From: JBBQNJ01 sp038329845
Lineage (GTDB): Bacteria > Planctomycetota > Phycisphaerae > Tepidisphaerales > Tepidisphaeraceae
NCBI GenBank assembly: GCA_038329845.1
Contig: JBBQNJ010000098.1
Coordinates: forward strand, 1 to 14,262
Reading direction: 5' to 3'
DNA: 14,262 nucleotides
The notes below the pieces were generated by a model. The model had not been told where the DNA came from. It was given only the letters and a program-made list of their open reading frames with translations, and ran no database searches. Made by a program: the position numbers and the translations under genes. This document shows, piece after piece, positions 5,765 through 14,262 of this stretch (position 1 is the first letter of the stretch; each line of letters starts with the position of its first letter).

Positions 5765-7579
5765 ATGCTGTTGACCGGACGAAATCTGGCCAAAGGATAC
5801 GGCACGCGGCTGCTGTTCTCCGGGATCACCCTGGGTCTTGACCAGGGCGAGCGCATCGGGCTGATCGGGGCCAACGGCTCGGGCAAATCGACGCTGCTGC
5901 GGGTTCTGGCGGGGATCGAGCCGCCCGATGAGGGGCAGATCGAGTCGCGCCGGGGTTTGCGGGTGGCGTACGTCCCGCAGGAAGACCCGGTTGACTCCGG
6001 GCGATCCTGCCGGCAAAGCGTCGCCGACGCGATCGACCCTGCTCACCTCGACGAACACGATCGGCTGTTGAAAGCGACGATCCTGCTGGACCGCGCCGAC
6101 TTCCCCGACCTCGATGCCGACGTGGCGAGTCTGTCCGGCGGTTGGCGCAAGCGCCTGGCGATCGTTCGCGCCCTGGCCGGCGAGCCGGACCTGCTGTTGA
6201 TGGATGAGCCGACTAATCACCTGGATCTGGAGGGAATTCTCGAACTCGAGCGACAGATCGCCTCCGCCGCCGCGGCGAGCCTGATCGTCAGCCACGATCG
6301 ACGATTCCTCGAGCGGACCAGCAGCCGCATCATCGAGCTGGGCCGGGCGTACCCGGATGGATACTTGAGCATCGTGGGAACGTATTCCCGGTTCGTGGAG
6401 AAGCGGGCCGAGTTTCTCGCCGCCCAGCAGGGTCGTCAGCAGGCGCTGGACAGCGCCGTCCGCCGCGAGGTCGAGTGGCTGCGCCGCGGGGCCAAGGCGC
6501 GCACGACCAAGGCCAAGGGCCGCATCGAGCGGGCCGGACAGATGATCGAACAGCTCGATGAGCTGCGCCAGCGCATCACGGTCGCATCGCCCGCGGGGAT
6601 CGACTTCGCCGCCACGGATCGAAAGACCCGCAAACTGATCAGCCTCAAAGGCGTCGGCAAGAGCTTGGGCGGACGGACGCTGTTCGAGAACATCGATTTG
6701 GTGCTGGCCCCCGGCGAGAAGCTGGGCCTGCTGGGGAAAAACGGCAGCGGAAAATCGACCTTGATCCGGATTCTCAACGGCGAACTCGCGCCCGACGCCG
6801 GTGAAGTGTTCCGCGCCGACGGCGTGCGCATCGTGGTCTTCGATCAGCATCGACAGCAACTCGATCCGACCCAGACGCTGCGCCACGCGCTGTGTCCCAC
6901 CGGCGACACCGTGGGGTTCCAAGGCCAGTTCATGCATATCACCGCCTGGGCCCGGCGGTTTTTGTTCCGCGTGGAACAACTCGATCTGTCCGTGGGCGAG
7001 CTGTCCGGCGGGGAACAGGCCCGGGTGCTGGTGGCGAGGTTGATGCTTGTGCCGGCCGATGTGCTGATCCTCGACGAACCAACCAATGACCTGGACATTC
7101 CTACGTTGGACGTGCTGGAATCCAGTCTCGACTCGTTCGCCGGTGCCTTGGTTCTGGTCACGCATGATCGGCATCTGCTGGATCGCGTCTCGACGCAACT
7201 GCTGGCGCTGGACGGGCGCGGCGGCGCGACGATCTACGCCGACCTGGCCCAATGGGAATCGGCCCGCCGATCGCATCGCCCGGCGGATTCGCCGCGAAAA
7301 TCGCCGCCGGTTCCACCCTCGGTTTCACTTCCCGCCGGCGCGACCGCCGCGCCGGTGAGAAAACGCCTGACGTGGAAGCAGCAGCGCGAGCTGGAGCAAA
7401 TGGAACAGTCCATCCTCGACGCCGAAGCCCGCGTCGCAGCGATGGAAGCGCAGGTCGTCGACCCCGCCGTCCTCGCCGACCACGCCGCCCTCAGCGCCGC
7501 CTACGCCGCCCTGGCCGAGGCACAACAAGCCGTCGATCGCCTCTACCACCGCTGGAGCGAACTGGATGCGATGGGGTAA
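5765..7579 (+). CDS. uup: ABC-F family ATPase, Uup-like
   Basis: This 604-residue soluble protein has two ATP-binding cassettes and no membrane segments. ABC-F proteins act on ribosomes, and the Uup group is also linked to DNA and transposon excision. Cassette 1 has Walker A GANGSGKST (35-43), signature LSGG (123-126) and Walker B LLLMDEPTNHLDL (143-155). Cassette 2 has GKNGSGKST (324-332), LSGGEQ (413-418) and LILDEPTNDLDI. The linker at 237-256 (EWLRRGAKARTTKAKGRI) is Uup-like. After a Pro/Ser/Ala-rich stretch (~505-530), residues ~533-602 form a charged coiled coil like the DNA-binding tail of Uup. No antibiotic-resistance-type long linker is seen. It is divergent from sdhC and followed by a membrane protein gene 69 bases on. 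No strong promoter was found, and the ribosome site before the ATG is weak (CCGGGG). Confidence 0.92.
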   Translation: MLLTGRNLAKGYGTRLLFSGITLGLDQGERIGLIGANGSGKSTLLRVLAGIEPPDEGQIESRRGLRVAYVPQEDPVDSGRSCRQSVADAIDPAHLDEHDRLLKATILLDRADFPDLDADVASLSGGWRKRLAIVRALAGEPDLLLMDEPTNHLDLEGILELERQIASAAAASLIVSHDRRFLERTSSRIIELGRAYPDGYLSIVGTYSRFVEKRAEFLAAQQGRQQALDSAVRREVEWLRRGAKARTTKAKGRIERAGQMIEQLDELRQRITVASPAGIDFAATDRKTRKLISLKGVGKSLGGRTLFENIDLVLAPGEKLGLLGKNGSGKSTLIRILNGELAPDAGEVFRADGVRIVVFDQHRQQLDPTQTLRHALCPTGDTVGFQGQFMHITAWARRFLFRVEQLDLSVGELSGGEQARVLVARLMLVPADVLILDEPTNDLDIPTLDVLESSLDSFAGALVLVTHDRHLLDRVSTQLLALDGRGGATIYADLAQWESARRSHRPADSPRKSPPVPPSVSLPAGATAAPVRKRLTWKQQRELEQMEQSILDAEARVAAMEAQVVDPAVLADHAALSAAYAALAEAQQAVDRLYHRWSELDAMG

Positions 7580-7648
7580 GAGCGAGATCGCAGCGATAGT
7601 TGAAGCGCCGGCGTTGTGAATGGACATCGGGGCGGGGATAATTCGCCG

Positions 7649-9454
7649 ATGCGCATTTCGCTTGAGGTGATGGCGGGGCCGGTGCTGCTTGCGGGGGCGG
7701 GGGTGGCGCTGGCGGGGTGGACGTGGCGGGCGTGGGTCGATCCGCTGATGGATTTCGGCGTGCAGTTGTACGTGCCGTGGCGGATCACGCTGGGCCAGAC
7801 GCTTCATACCGATCTGGGATACATCACCGGCGGGCCGCTTTCGCAGTATTTCAACGCCGCACTCTTCAGGCTGTTCGGCGTCGGGATGATGACGCTGGCC
7901 TGGAGCAATCTGTTCATCATCGCCGCGACGACGGCGCTGATCTATATCCTGATGACGCGAATGTCGGGCCGGCTGGTGGCGGGGTTGGCGGGGATGACCT
8001 TCCTGGGATTGTTCGCATTCGGGCAGTATGCGCAAATCGGCAGTTACAACTGGGTCACGCCGTATTCGCATGAGTTGACCCACGGAGTGGTGCTGGCCCT
8101 GGGCGTGGTGCTTTGTCTTGGCGAGTTTCTTCGGGGCCGACGCCGGCTCGGGTGGCTGATCGCCTGCGGAGCGCTCAGCGGCTTGGCGTTCTTGACCAAA
8201 GCGGAGGTTTTCCTCGGGGTGGGCGCTGCGGTGGCGGTGGGCGGATCGCTGGCCCTGGCGCAATCGCCGGGCCGCCGAGGGGCGATCATCGCCGCCTTGC
8301 TGGGGCCGATGCTGGCGATCCCGATCCTTGCCTGGGGGCTGCTGGTGACGCGAATGCCGGCCGGCGAGGCGATGATCTGCACGCTGGGATCGTGGCGGCT
8401 GCTCGCCGATGAAGCGATCCGCTCGCTGCCGCTCTATCAGCGCGTGTTCGGGGTGGACGACTTTTACGGCAACGTGATCCTCATGGTGAAGACGGCGGCG
8501 ATATACGCGCTACTGCTGGGGATGGCGGCGGGCGCGGGCCTGGCGATTCGTTCGCGCTGGGTGTCGGCGGCGCTGTCGCCGATCCTGTTGCTGGCGGTGG
8601 CGGGGGTGGGGCTGTGGATGGGGGATTGGATCCGCTGGCCATCGGTGGCGCGACCGTTGCCGCTGGTGGTCATCATCGCCGGTGCGGTGCAGGTTCTTCA
8701 CTTGGGCCGTCGTGTGGAGCCGGAGCAACGTCACGCCGTGCAACTGCGGCTGTTGTTGGCGGTGCTGGCGCTGGGATTGTTGGCCAAGACGATCCTGAAC
8801 GTGCAGGTGCAGGGGTTCGGGTTCGCGTTGACGATGCCGGCGATGCTGGTGGCGATCGAGGCGATGGTGGGACAACTGCCGCGGTCGGTCGAGCGCCAGG
8901 GCGGCAGCGCCGCGGCGGCGCTGGCGGTGATGCTGGGTGCGTGGGGGGTGATGCTGGGCGCGCATCTGTCGGCGACGGGGCGGCTTCTCGAACACAAAGG
9001 TGAAGTGATCGCGTCGGGGGCCGATGCGTTTCTGGCCGACGAGCGGGCGGCGCCGATAAACCTGGCGCTGGACGCGATCGCCGTGCGGGTGGCACCCGAT
9101 CAGACGCTGCTGGGCGTGCCGCACGGGGCCATGCTCAACTATCTTTCCCGCCGCGCTTCGCCCATCCGCGAGTTCAACGTGCAACTGCCCGAAATTCTCG
9201 CCGCCGGCGGCGAATCGGTCGTGCTGGACGAACTGAGACAGTCTCCGCCGGACTATATTCTCGTCACGACCTGGAGCATGGCGATCAACAACAGGCAGCT
9301 GCTCTTCGGAGGTGAATCGCGCTACGGCAACGACCTGGTCGCGTGGATACGGGTGAATTACCGCTCGGTCGTTTCGGTGCGCGGAGCGCTGGGGCTGGTG
9401 CTGGCCCGGCGCATCCCCAGCGGACCCGAAGCCCCGGTGGGCGCTGGTTCGTGA
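7649..9454 (+). CDS. Polytopic membrane protein, GT-C glycosyltransferase-like
   Basis: This is about 601 residues with roughly ten or more hydrophobic helices spread over residues 8-440, then a soluble C-terminal part of about 150 residues. An acidic first loop, VDPLMDFGVQLY (30-41), followed by GGPLSQYFNAALFRLFG, resembles the first periplasmic loop of GT-C enzymes, where an Asp takes part in transfer from a lipid-linked sugar. Such proteins add sugars or modify lipids at the outer face of the cytoplasmic membrane. I prefer the ATG at 7649 because GGGGCGGGGA lies upstream and the first helix begins there; a GTG at 7616 adds 11 polar residues. The exact substrate cannot be read. It could be called a hypothetical membrane protein; the glycosyltransferase assignment rests on layout only. 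Confidence 0.72.
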   Translation: MRISLEVMAGPVLLAGAGVALAGWTWRAWVDPLMDFGVQLYVPWRITLGQTLHTDLGYITGGPLSQYFNAALFRLFGVGMMTLAWSNLFIIAATTALIYILMTRMSGRLVAGLAGMTFLGLFAFGQYAQIGSYNWVTPYSHELTHGVVLALGVVLCLGEFLRGRRRLGWLIACGALSGLAFLTKAEVFLGVGAAVAVGGSLALAQSPGRRGAIIAALLGPMLAIPILAWGLLVTRMPAGEAMICTLGSWRLLADEAIRSLPLYQRVFGVDDFYGNVILMVKTAAIYALLLGMAAGAGLAIRSRWVSAALSPILLLAVAGVGLWMGDWIRWPSVARPLPLVVIIAGAVQVLHLGRRVEPEQRHAVQLRLLLAVLALGLLAKTILNVQVQGFGFALTMPAMLVAIEAMVGQLPRSVERQGGSAAAALAVMLGAWGVMLGAHLSATGRLLEHKGEVIASGADAFLADERAAPINLALDAIAVRVAPDQTLLGVPHGAMLNYLSRRASPIREFNVQLPEILAAGGESVVLDELRQSPPDYILVTTWSMAINNRQLLFGGESRYGNDLVAWIRVNYRSVVSVRGALGLVLARRIPSGPEAPVGAGS

Positions 9455-9497
9455 GGGTAGCCGCCGCGACTCATGCCGAATGGGCGTCCGCCGGGAT

Positions 9498-10100
9498 TCA
9501 TGCCGACTGCGACGATGCCGCATCCGCCGGCAACTGCGCCGCCGCCGGATGGGATGGCTCGGCGGATGGAAGCCGCTTTTCATCGTCGAGGATTTCCGCG
9601 ACATATCCTTTGATGCGATCGTCGTTGAGCAGTTGGCTCATCAGCACCCGGCGATAGCTGGTGGCCCGCAGTTGTTCCTTGAGCGAATCGGTCCGCTCCT
9701 GCTTGAGCTTTTCGTTCTGGGCGTACAGCGCTTCTTCCATCGCCTCATTTTCCAGCAGCAGGGCGTACATCGCATCGGCCCGCTTGCCCCCGGTGTTGAA
9801 AAGCCCGCCGAAACCGGCGGCTTTCTTGCGATATTCCTCGACCCGCTGTTCGAGGCTCTTCACCCGCTCTGCCAGCGCTGCGTTGGTCTGCTTGAGCTCG
9901 TCCACTTCTTTTTCGTAGAGGGTCTTAAAGCCCTTTTGCGCGGTGAACAGCTCCTGCTCGCGGGCGGCGATCAGTTTGTTGGCCGACAGGTTGCCCACCC
10001 ACCGCCCGAGGCGAAGCCCGATCAACAACAACAGCCCGGCGGCCACCGCCCCGAGAATATAGAACATGACTTCGACAGTTGGACTCTGAAACTGAATCAT
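9498..10100 (-). CDS. Membrane-anchored coiled-coil protein of unknown function
   Basis: I do not recognise this 200-residue protein as a named family. Residues ~12-30 (MFYILGAVAAGLLLLIGLRL) form one membrane helix, giving a short outer N-terminus and a long cytoplasmic part. Residues ~38-95 are a highly charged coiled coil (KSLEQRVEEYRKKA). A glycine-rich break (GFGGLFNTGG) follows, then a second helical region with LLLENEAMEEALYAQNEKL and a conserved-looking YRRVLMSQLLNDDRIKGYVAEIL. The tail is Ala/Ser/Pro-rich. The layout resembles small anchored coiled-coil division proteins such as YhcB/ZapG, but I see no sequence evidence for that. It converges with the membrane protein gene (43-bp gap) and is divergent from the RHS gene. 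AAGGA lies very close to the ATG; an ATG at 10067 is an alternative start. Confidence 0.75.
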   Translation of the reverse strand: MIQFQSPTVEVMFYILGAVAAGLLLLIGLRLGRWVGNLSANKLIAAREQELFTAQKGFKTLYEKEVDELKQTNAALAERVKSLEQRVEEYRKKAAGFGGLFNTGGKRADAMYALLLENEAMEEALYAQNEKLKQERTDSLKEQLRATSYRRVLMSQLLNDDRIKGYVAEILDDEKRLPSAEPSHPAAAQLPADAASSQSA

Positions 10101-10277
10101 GTCCTTATCTTAGCCGCCGGCATAGCTACCCGCCTACGTCCCATCCCGGCATTTCGTCTTTCCCCCGATCGCTCTCGCCGCTCAGAACCGAGTAGGTCCG
10201 GAGTGGGTCCAGAGGAAGAAAACGCATCCCCCAGACGCACCCTCGCCATTTCGCCATCTCATGGCTCCGGATTTTTC

Positions 10278-10307
10278 TTGGCATCCTCGGCGCGCGATCG
10301 GTATATT
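10278..10307 (+). promoter_or_regulatory. Sigma70-type promoter for the RHS gene
   Basis: TTGGCA (10278-10283) and TATATT (10302-10307) are 18 bases apart, in an AT-richer patch about 66 bases before the ATG at 10373. The rest of the 10101-10372 gap shows no gene or clear terminator. Confidence 0.5.
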
Positions 10308-10372
10308 GTAACCCCATCGACAATATTCGATGTGCTCGCATCGGCAGTTTGGTCCACCGAGGCTCGACGACG

Positions 10373-13300
10373 ATGGAAACTTCACTTCCTCATCTGTTTT
10401 CCCCATTCGGATACGATTGTTCCAGACTTCGCGACCTACGGGCCATCCGCTCGGCGATCGCGCCGATCGTCGAATCGCTGGAAAATCGGATACTGTTGGC
10501 CACGTCCCCTTGGGTGGACTTGGGCAACGTGACCAACGACAGCGTGCTGGTCCACAACACTGCGATGTGGATCGCCAACACGCCGATCGGCTACGAGTAC
10601 CGGGTCACGCACGTTTCGGGGGCGGTCCGCTACACGACACCAAACACCGAGTATCCCAACGGCAAATGGGGGGCGACCTCGGACATCATTGACGGCTACG
10701 GCAACGAAATCGGCAAGTTGAGCAGCGGTTACCCGTACGTGGACGCGGCAACGGCGATCGCCCACGTGCCGGCCTCGGGGGAGAGCGTGGGCCCGAGCCC
10801 CATCCAAGGCATCGGCAGCAGTTTCACCGATTCGCCGTACACCGATAACGCCGGTGGACCGACGGAATGGAAGCTGTGGTCGCGGGAAGCGCCGTTGGAT
10901 ACCACGGACGGGGGCGAGGGAGACTGCCCCTGGCCCAAGGAGTTCAGTTCAAATCCAATTCGCTATATCGATGGCGTGGTTCGGCTCGACTCGATGGATG
11001 TGCGGTTTTCGGCGTTCGGGGCGTTCGAGGGACACGGACGCTCCTGGTCCAATGCCGCCGGAAACTCGATCGATTCGATCAACGGCAACGGCGTGAGCGT
11101 CAGCACCCAGCCGTACCTGCTGTCGCTGGACGGCGTCGATCAGGTGGCCGCGGTGTTGAGCGGCACCGAGGCAATCTACTTCGATCGAATTTACTCGAGT
11201 TACGATTACGTCGCCCATCACAATTGGAAGCAAACGCTGAAGCATGATGTCGTCAATGGGCTGTTCCTGCTGTCTCAGCCCGATGGCGGCACCTGGACAT
11301 TCTACGACTTTGACCCAGCCCTGCCGGACCGCCAGCAAGGGTCGTTTGCCCGGTACCAGGATGCCGCGGGCAATCAGGTGGTGGTGCAGTCGCTCGATGC
11401 CGCCGGTCGGCCCGTCGAACTGCGCAGCGTCGATGCGTCGAGCCATGTGCTGGAAAAGCTGATCTACACCTACGTCAATGATCCTTCCCAACCCGCCAAC
11501 GATGGGCAAATCGCCTCGGTTGAGGTCCAGCGCGATGAGGGGTCGGGCTTCGCCGTGGTTCGCAAGGCCGTCTACGGTTATTACGATGGCGCTGAGGCGT
11601 ATGGCAACCAGGGCGATCTGAAACTGGTGACCATCGAGGACGGCGCCGCTCGAATGATCGACCAGCACTACTACCGCTATTACACCGCCGCGACCTCGAT
11701 CGGGTACACCCATGGGTTGCAATACGTCTTCAATGCCAATGCTTACGCGCGTCTGAGCGCGGCTTTTGCAAATCCCCAGGCCGCCACCAATACTCAGGTT
11801 GTTCCCTACGCCGACAATTATTTTGAATATGACTCCTATCGCCGAGTGACGCTGGAAACAGCCGGCGGTGAAGGCTGCTCATCCTGTTCCGGTGGGCTGG
11901 GAACCTTCACCTACAGCTACGAAATGAGCGGCTTCGTCAAGGACTACCAGGCCGCCGGCTACAACATCTGGCGCTATCACACCACCGAAACGCTTCCCGA
12001 CGGCAACACCAACGATGTCTACATGAACACCTTCGGTCAGGTGATGATGAAGGTATTCACTGATCAGTCCACCGGCCAGTCCTGGCGCGATTACTACCGC
12101 TACGACTCTCAGGGACGCCAGATTCTGCACGCCACGCCCGCGGCGGTTCTGGATCACAAGCCGAATCTGGCGGACTTGATGAACTTTGACGCCACGGCGC
12201 AGACTTCGCCCTATCTCCGCAACACGGTCGGGCAAATCGATCAATCTACCTACGCCACGATCACGACCGCCACGACGACCACCGCCGGCGACGCCGCGGG
12301 ATACCTCGGCTCGACGCGAGTTCAGCGCGGCGACACCACGGTCGACGTGCCGCAAATTGATTACGCTTACATTGCCCACACCGATGCCGCCGGCAGCACA
12401 GTGTACGTCATCGCGTCGGAAACCCGCTACCGCGACGAAGGTGGAGGCGGACAGCAGGTCACGACGTTTGACTACACCTGGCATAGCGCAACCAACCAGA
12501 TCGCCACGCTCACCGCCACTCGCCCCGTCGTATTGCAAGCCGAGAACGGCGCCGGCGTCGCCGATGCCGATGTGACCTATTTCGATACCCTCGGACGCAT
12601 CGTCTGGACCGTCGATCCCGCCGGTTACATCACCTATAGCCAGTACGACGACAACACCGGGGCCCTGATCCAACGAATCGAGGATGCCGATCCCACCCTG
12701 ATCGCCGGCCCTCCGGTCAGCGGTCCGACCCGCGATCCCGCTCTGCCGGCGGCACTGCACCTGGTGTCCGTCTTTGTCGTCGATGCCCTGGGCCGCGTGA
12801 CCAAAACCACCGACGCCACCGGCGATATCACCCACACCGTCTACAACGATCCGGCCCATGAAGTGCGCGTCTATCGCGGATGGGATCCGCTCGCCGGTAC
12901 GACCACCGGTCCGATCGAAGTCTGGCGCGAGGATCGTGGGAGAAGCTACACCGAATCCCTGACCATGGCCCCGCCGCCCCAGGTCAGCGGGGCGGCGGGC
13001 GAATACGTTCCCACCGGGGCCGAGGCGATCGGAGAAGTTCAATCACTAAGTCGCGTTTACACCAATCTCGGCGGGCAGACCATCGAACGGCGTGATTACT
13101 TCGATCTCACCGGCCTGTCGTACGACGATGGCGACCTTGGCGCCGTCAACGTCAACTACTACGCCACCCCCTACGCCTACGATCAGCGCGGCCGCTTGAA
13201 ACGCACTGTATTGCCCACCGGCACGATCGAGTGGACGGTCTACGACGCCCGAGGACGCATGACCAGCGCCTGGGTTGGCACCGACGACTCCGGCGCCTAT

Positions 13301-14262
13301 AACGGCAACCCCACCGGCGGCGGCGCTGCCGGCAACGACATGATCAAGCTCGCCGACTATGACTATGACGCCGGCGGCGTGGGCAACGGCAATCTCACCA
13401 CGATGACGCAATATCCCGGCGGTGGTGCCGCGGCGCGGGTGACCAAGATGTTCTATGATTGGCGAAGTCGCATGGTCGCCAGCAAGATCGGCGCGCAGTC
13501 CAGCGAGCCGGGAACCACCCAGCGTCAGGTGCGCTACTACGAACTGGACAACCTTTCCCAGATCGTCGCCGCCTATGACTACGACGGCGACGGCATCAAC
13601 CCCAAGGACAACGACGGCGATGGCAACATCGACCAGCCCAAGGCCTCGGCTCTGCGCGCCCTGACCACCTACGACTTCGACGAGCGGGGCCGCGTCTACC
13701 GCCAGCGCGCCTTCAGCGTCGATCCGGTCACCGGCGCGATCTCGACCAGCGCCCTGACCACCGACAGCTTCTATGACCCGCGCGGGAATCTCATCAAGAC
13801 CGCCTCGCCCGGCGGCCTGGTGGACAAGCGCATCTTCGACGGCGCCGGGCGGCTGATCGAATCATTCCTCAGCGACGGCGGCGGCGACGCGCCCGCGGGC
13901 GGCGTTGGGGCGTGGGCCGATGCCGATGATGTGATCGACGACATCGTCCTCGAGCAGGCCGAGACCAGTTACGATGCCGATGGGAACGTGATTTTCACGG
14001 CCACCCGCCGACGATTCCACGACGCGACCGATACCGGCGAACTGGGTGATCCATCCAGCCCCGCCGGCACGGCCAAGGCGCGGGTCAGCTATTCGGCGAT
14101 CTTTTATGATCCCGCCGAACGCATGGTCGCGGCGGTGGATGCCGGGACCGCCGGCGGGGTCGCCTGGGCACGGCCCGCCAGCGTGCCGGCGCGGTCGGAT
14201 GCCGAACTGGTGACCGGTTATGCCTACGATCCGGCCGGGCGGATCTTCGAGTCCGTCGATCC
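10373..14262 (+). CDS. RHS/YD-repeat protein with planctomycete LEPR-like N-terminus (3' partial)
   Basis: The frame is open from the ATG at 10373 to the window end, 1296 codons, with no stop. GAGG lies 10 bases before the ATG. Residues 33-42 read ESLENRILLA, a variant of the LEPR-XLL-type motif at the start of many large exported planctomycete proteins. Around 194-228 (NPIRYIDGVVRL to GHGRSWSN) is a segment typically found before RHS repeats. A Cys motif CSSCSGG lies near 502. From about 577 onward there are many YD-like units, for example YDSQGRQI (577), YFDTLGRIVWTVDPAG (~736), VVDALGRVTKTTD (~802), YDQRGRLKRT (~933), YDARGRMTS (~957), FYDPRGNLIKTASPGG (~1133) and YAYDPAGRIFE (~1283). These repeats build a hollow beta shell that can enclose a C-terminal toxin or adhesive tip. 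Residues 1069-1087 hold two DxDGDG-type acidic loops that may bind calcium. The RHS core and tip are outside the window, so its job (toxin, wall protein, contact system) is unknown. Confidence 0.88.
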   Translation, partial: METSLPHLFSPFGYDCSRLRDLRAIRSAIAPIVESLENRILLATSPWVDLGNVTNDSVLVHNTAMWIANTPIGYEYRVTHVSGAVRYTTPNTEYPNGKWGATSDIIDGYGNEIGKLSSGYPYVDAATAIAHVPASGESVGPSPIQGIGSSFTDSPYTDNAGGPTEWKLWSREAPLDTTDGGEGDCPWPKEFSSNPIRYIDGVVRLDSMDVRFSAFGAFEGHGRSWSNAAGNSIDSINGNGVSVSTQPYLLSLDGVDQVAAVLSGTEAIYFDRIYSSYDYVAHHNWKQTLKHDVVNGLFLLSQPDGGTWTFYDFDPALPDRQQGSFARYQDAAGNQVVVQSLDAAGRPVELRSVDASSHVLEKLIYTYVNDPSQPANDGQIASVEVQRDEGSGFAVVRKAVYGYYDGAEAYGNQGDLKLVTIEDGAARMIDQHYYRYYTAATSIGYTHGLQYVFNANAYARLSAAFANPQAATNTQVVPYADNYFEYDSYRRVTLETAGGEGCSSCSGGLGTFTYSYEMSGFVKDYQAAGYNIWRYHTTETLPDGNTNDVYMNTFGQVMMKVFTDQSTGQSWRDYYRYDSQGRQILHATPAAVLDHKPNLADLMNFDATAQTSPYLRNTVGQIDQSTYATITTATTTTAGDAAGYLGSTRVQRGDTTVDVPQIDYAYIAHTDAAGSTVYVIASETRYRDEGGGGQQVTTFDYTWHSATNQIATLTATRPVVLQAENGAGVADADVTYFDTLGRIVWTVDPAGYITYSQYDDNTGALIQRIEDADPTLIAGPPVSGPTRDPALPAALHLVSVFVVDALGRVTKTTDATGDITHTVYNDPAHEVRVYRGWDPLAGTTTGPIEVWREDRGRSYTESLTMAPPPQVSGAAGEYVPTGAEAIGEVQSLSRVYTNLGGQTIERRDYFDLTGLSYDDGDLGAVNVNYYATPYAYDQRGRLKRTVLPTGTIEWTVYDARGRMTSAWVGTDDSGAYNGNPTGGGAAGNDMIKLADYDYDAGGVGNGNLTTMTQYPGGGAAARVTKMFYDWRSRMVASKIGAQSSEPGTTQRQVRYYELDNLSQIVAAYDYDGDGINPKDNDGDGNIDQPKASALRALTTYDFDERGRVYRQRAFSVDPVTGAISTSALTTDSFYDPRGNLIKTASPGGLVDKRIFDGAGRLIESFLSDGGGDAPAGGVGAWADADDVIDDIVLEQAETSYDADGNVIFTATRRRFHDATDTGELGDPSSPAGTAKARVSYSAIFYDPAERMVAAVDAGTAGGVAWARPASVPARSDAELVTGYAYDPAGRIFESVD

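Noticed and set aside
4871..7276. An 801-codon open frame on the minus strand
   Set aside because: Only its last 234 codons are the cytochrome b gene. The upstream part is antisense to the ABC-F gene, whose motifs are complete, and has no recognisable domain.
8510..9604. Minus-strand open frame of 364 codons, rich in Arg and His
   Set aside because: It is antisense to the membrane protein gene; the Arg/His-rich composition is typical of a shadow frame.
11879..13042. Minus-strand open frame of 387 codons, rich in Gly and Val
   Set aside because: It is antisense to the RHS gene, whose YD repeats are unambiguous.

Overview
The window is GC-rich and looks like a Planctomycetota chromosome, probably from a Phycisphaerae-like lineage. 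The main clue is the N-terminus of the giant protein at the right edge. It carries ESLENRILLA, a variant of the LEPR-XLL-type motif found at the start of many large exported planctomycete proteins. The lineage call is an inference from motifs; there is no rRNA in the window.

Left edge (1-2100): an ISKra4-type transposase gene on the minus strand runs off the window and is split between two frames at a T5C5 run. Next to it is a short plus-strand toxin-antitoxin remnant. The DUF433 antitoxin gene is intact, but its PIN-like (DUF5615-type) toxin gene has kept only its first ~22 codons and its last ~20, joined out of frame. A 14-bp tandem repeat follows.

Middle (2090-5700): all genes here are on the minus strand. 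They are a stand-alone response-regulator receiver domain (2090-2500) and the genes for the flavoprotein (sdhA) and diheme cytochrome b (sdhC) of a Bacillus-type succinate:quinone oxidoreductase, transcribed in the order sdhC-sdhA. The iron-sulfur subunit gene sdhB does not follow sdhA. A 75-bp palindromic element with TA at both ends lies between sdhC and sdhA and overlaps the sdhC stop codon. A good sigma70-type promoter and a strong GC hairpin precede sdhC.

Right half (5765-14262): on the plus strand are a complete Uup-like ABC-F ATPase and a polytopic membrane protein of GT-C glycosyltransferase type. A minus-strand membrane-anchored coiled-coil protein comes next. Last is a very large RHS/YD-repeat protein on the plus strand, with its own promoter, which is open for 1296 codons and continues past the window. 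Its C-terminal core and any variable tip lie outside.

Functionally this is ordinary housekeeping (respiration, translation or DNA-associated ABC-F) beside accessory material (IS, decayed toxin-antitoxin pair, RHS protein). I found no CRISPR array, tRNA or rRNA, and no convincing new multi-gene system. The points most worth a second look are the palindromic element at sdhC, the frame change in the transposase, the collapsed toxin gene and the RHS protein.
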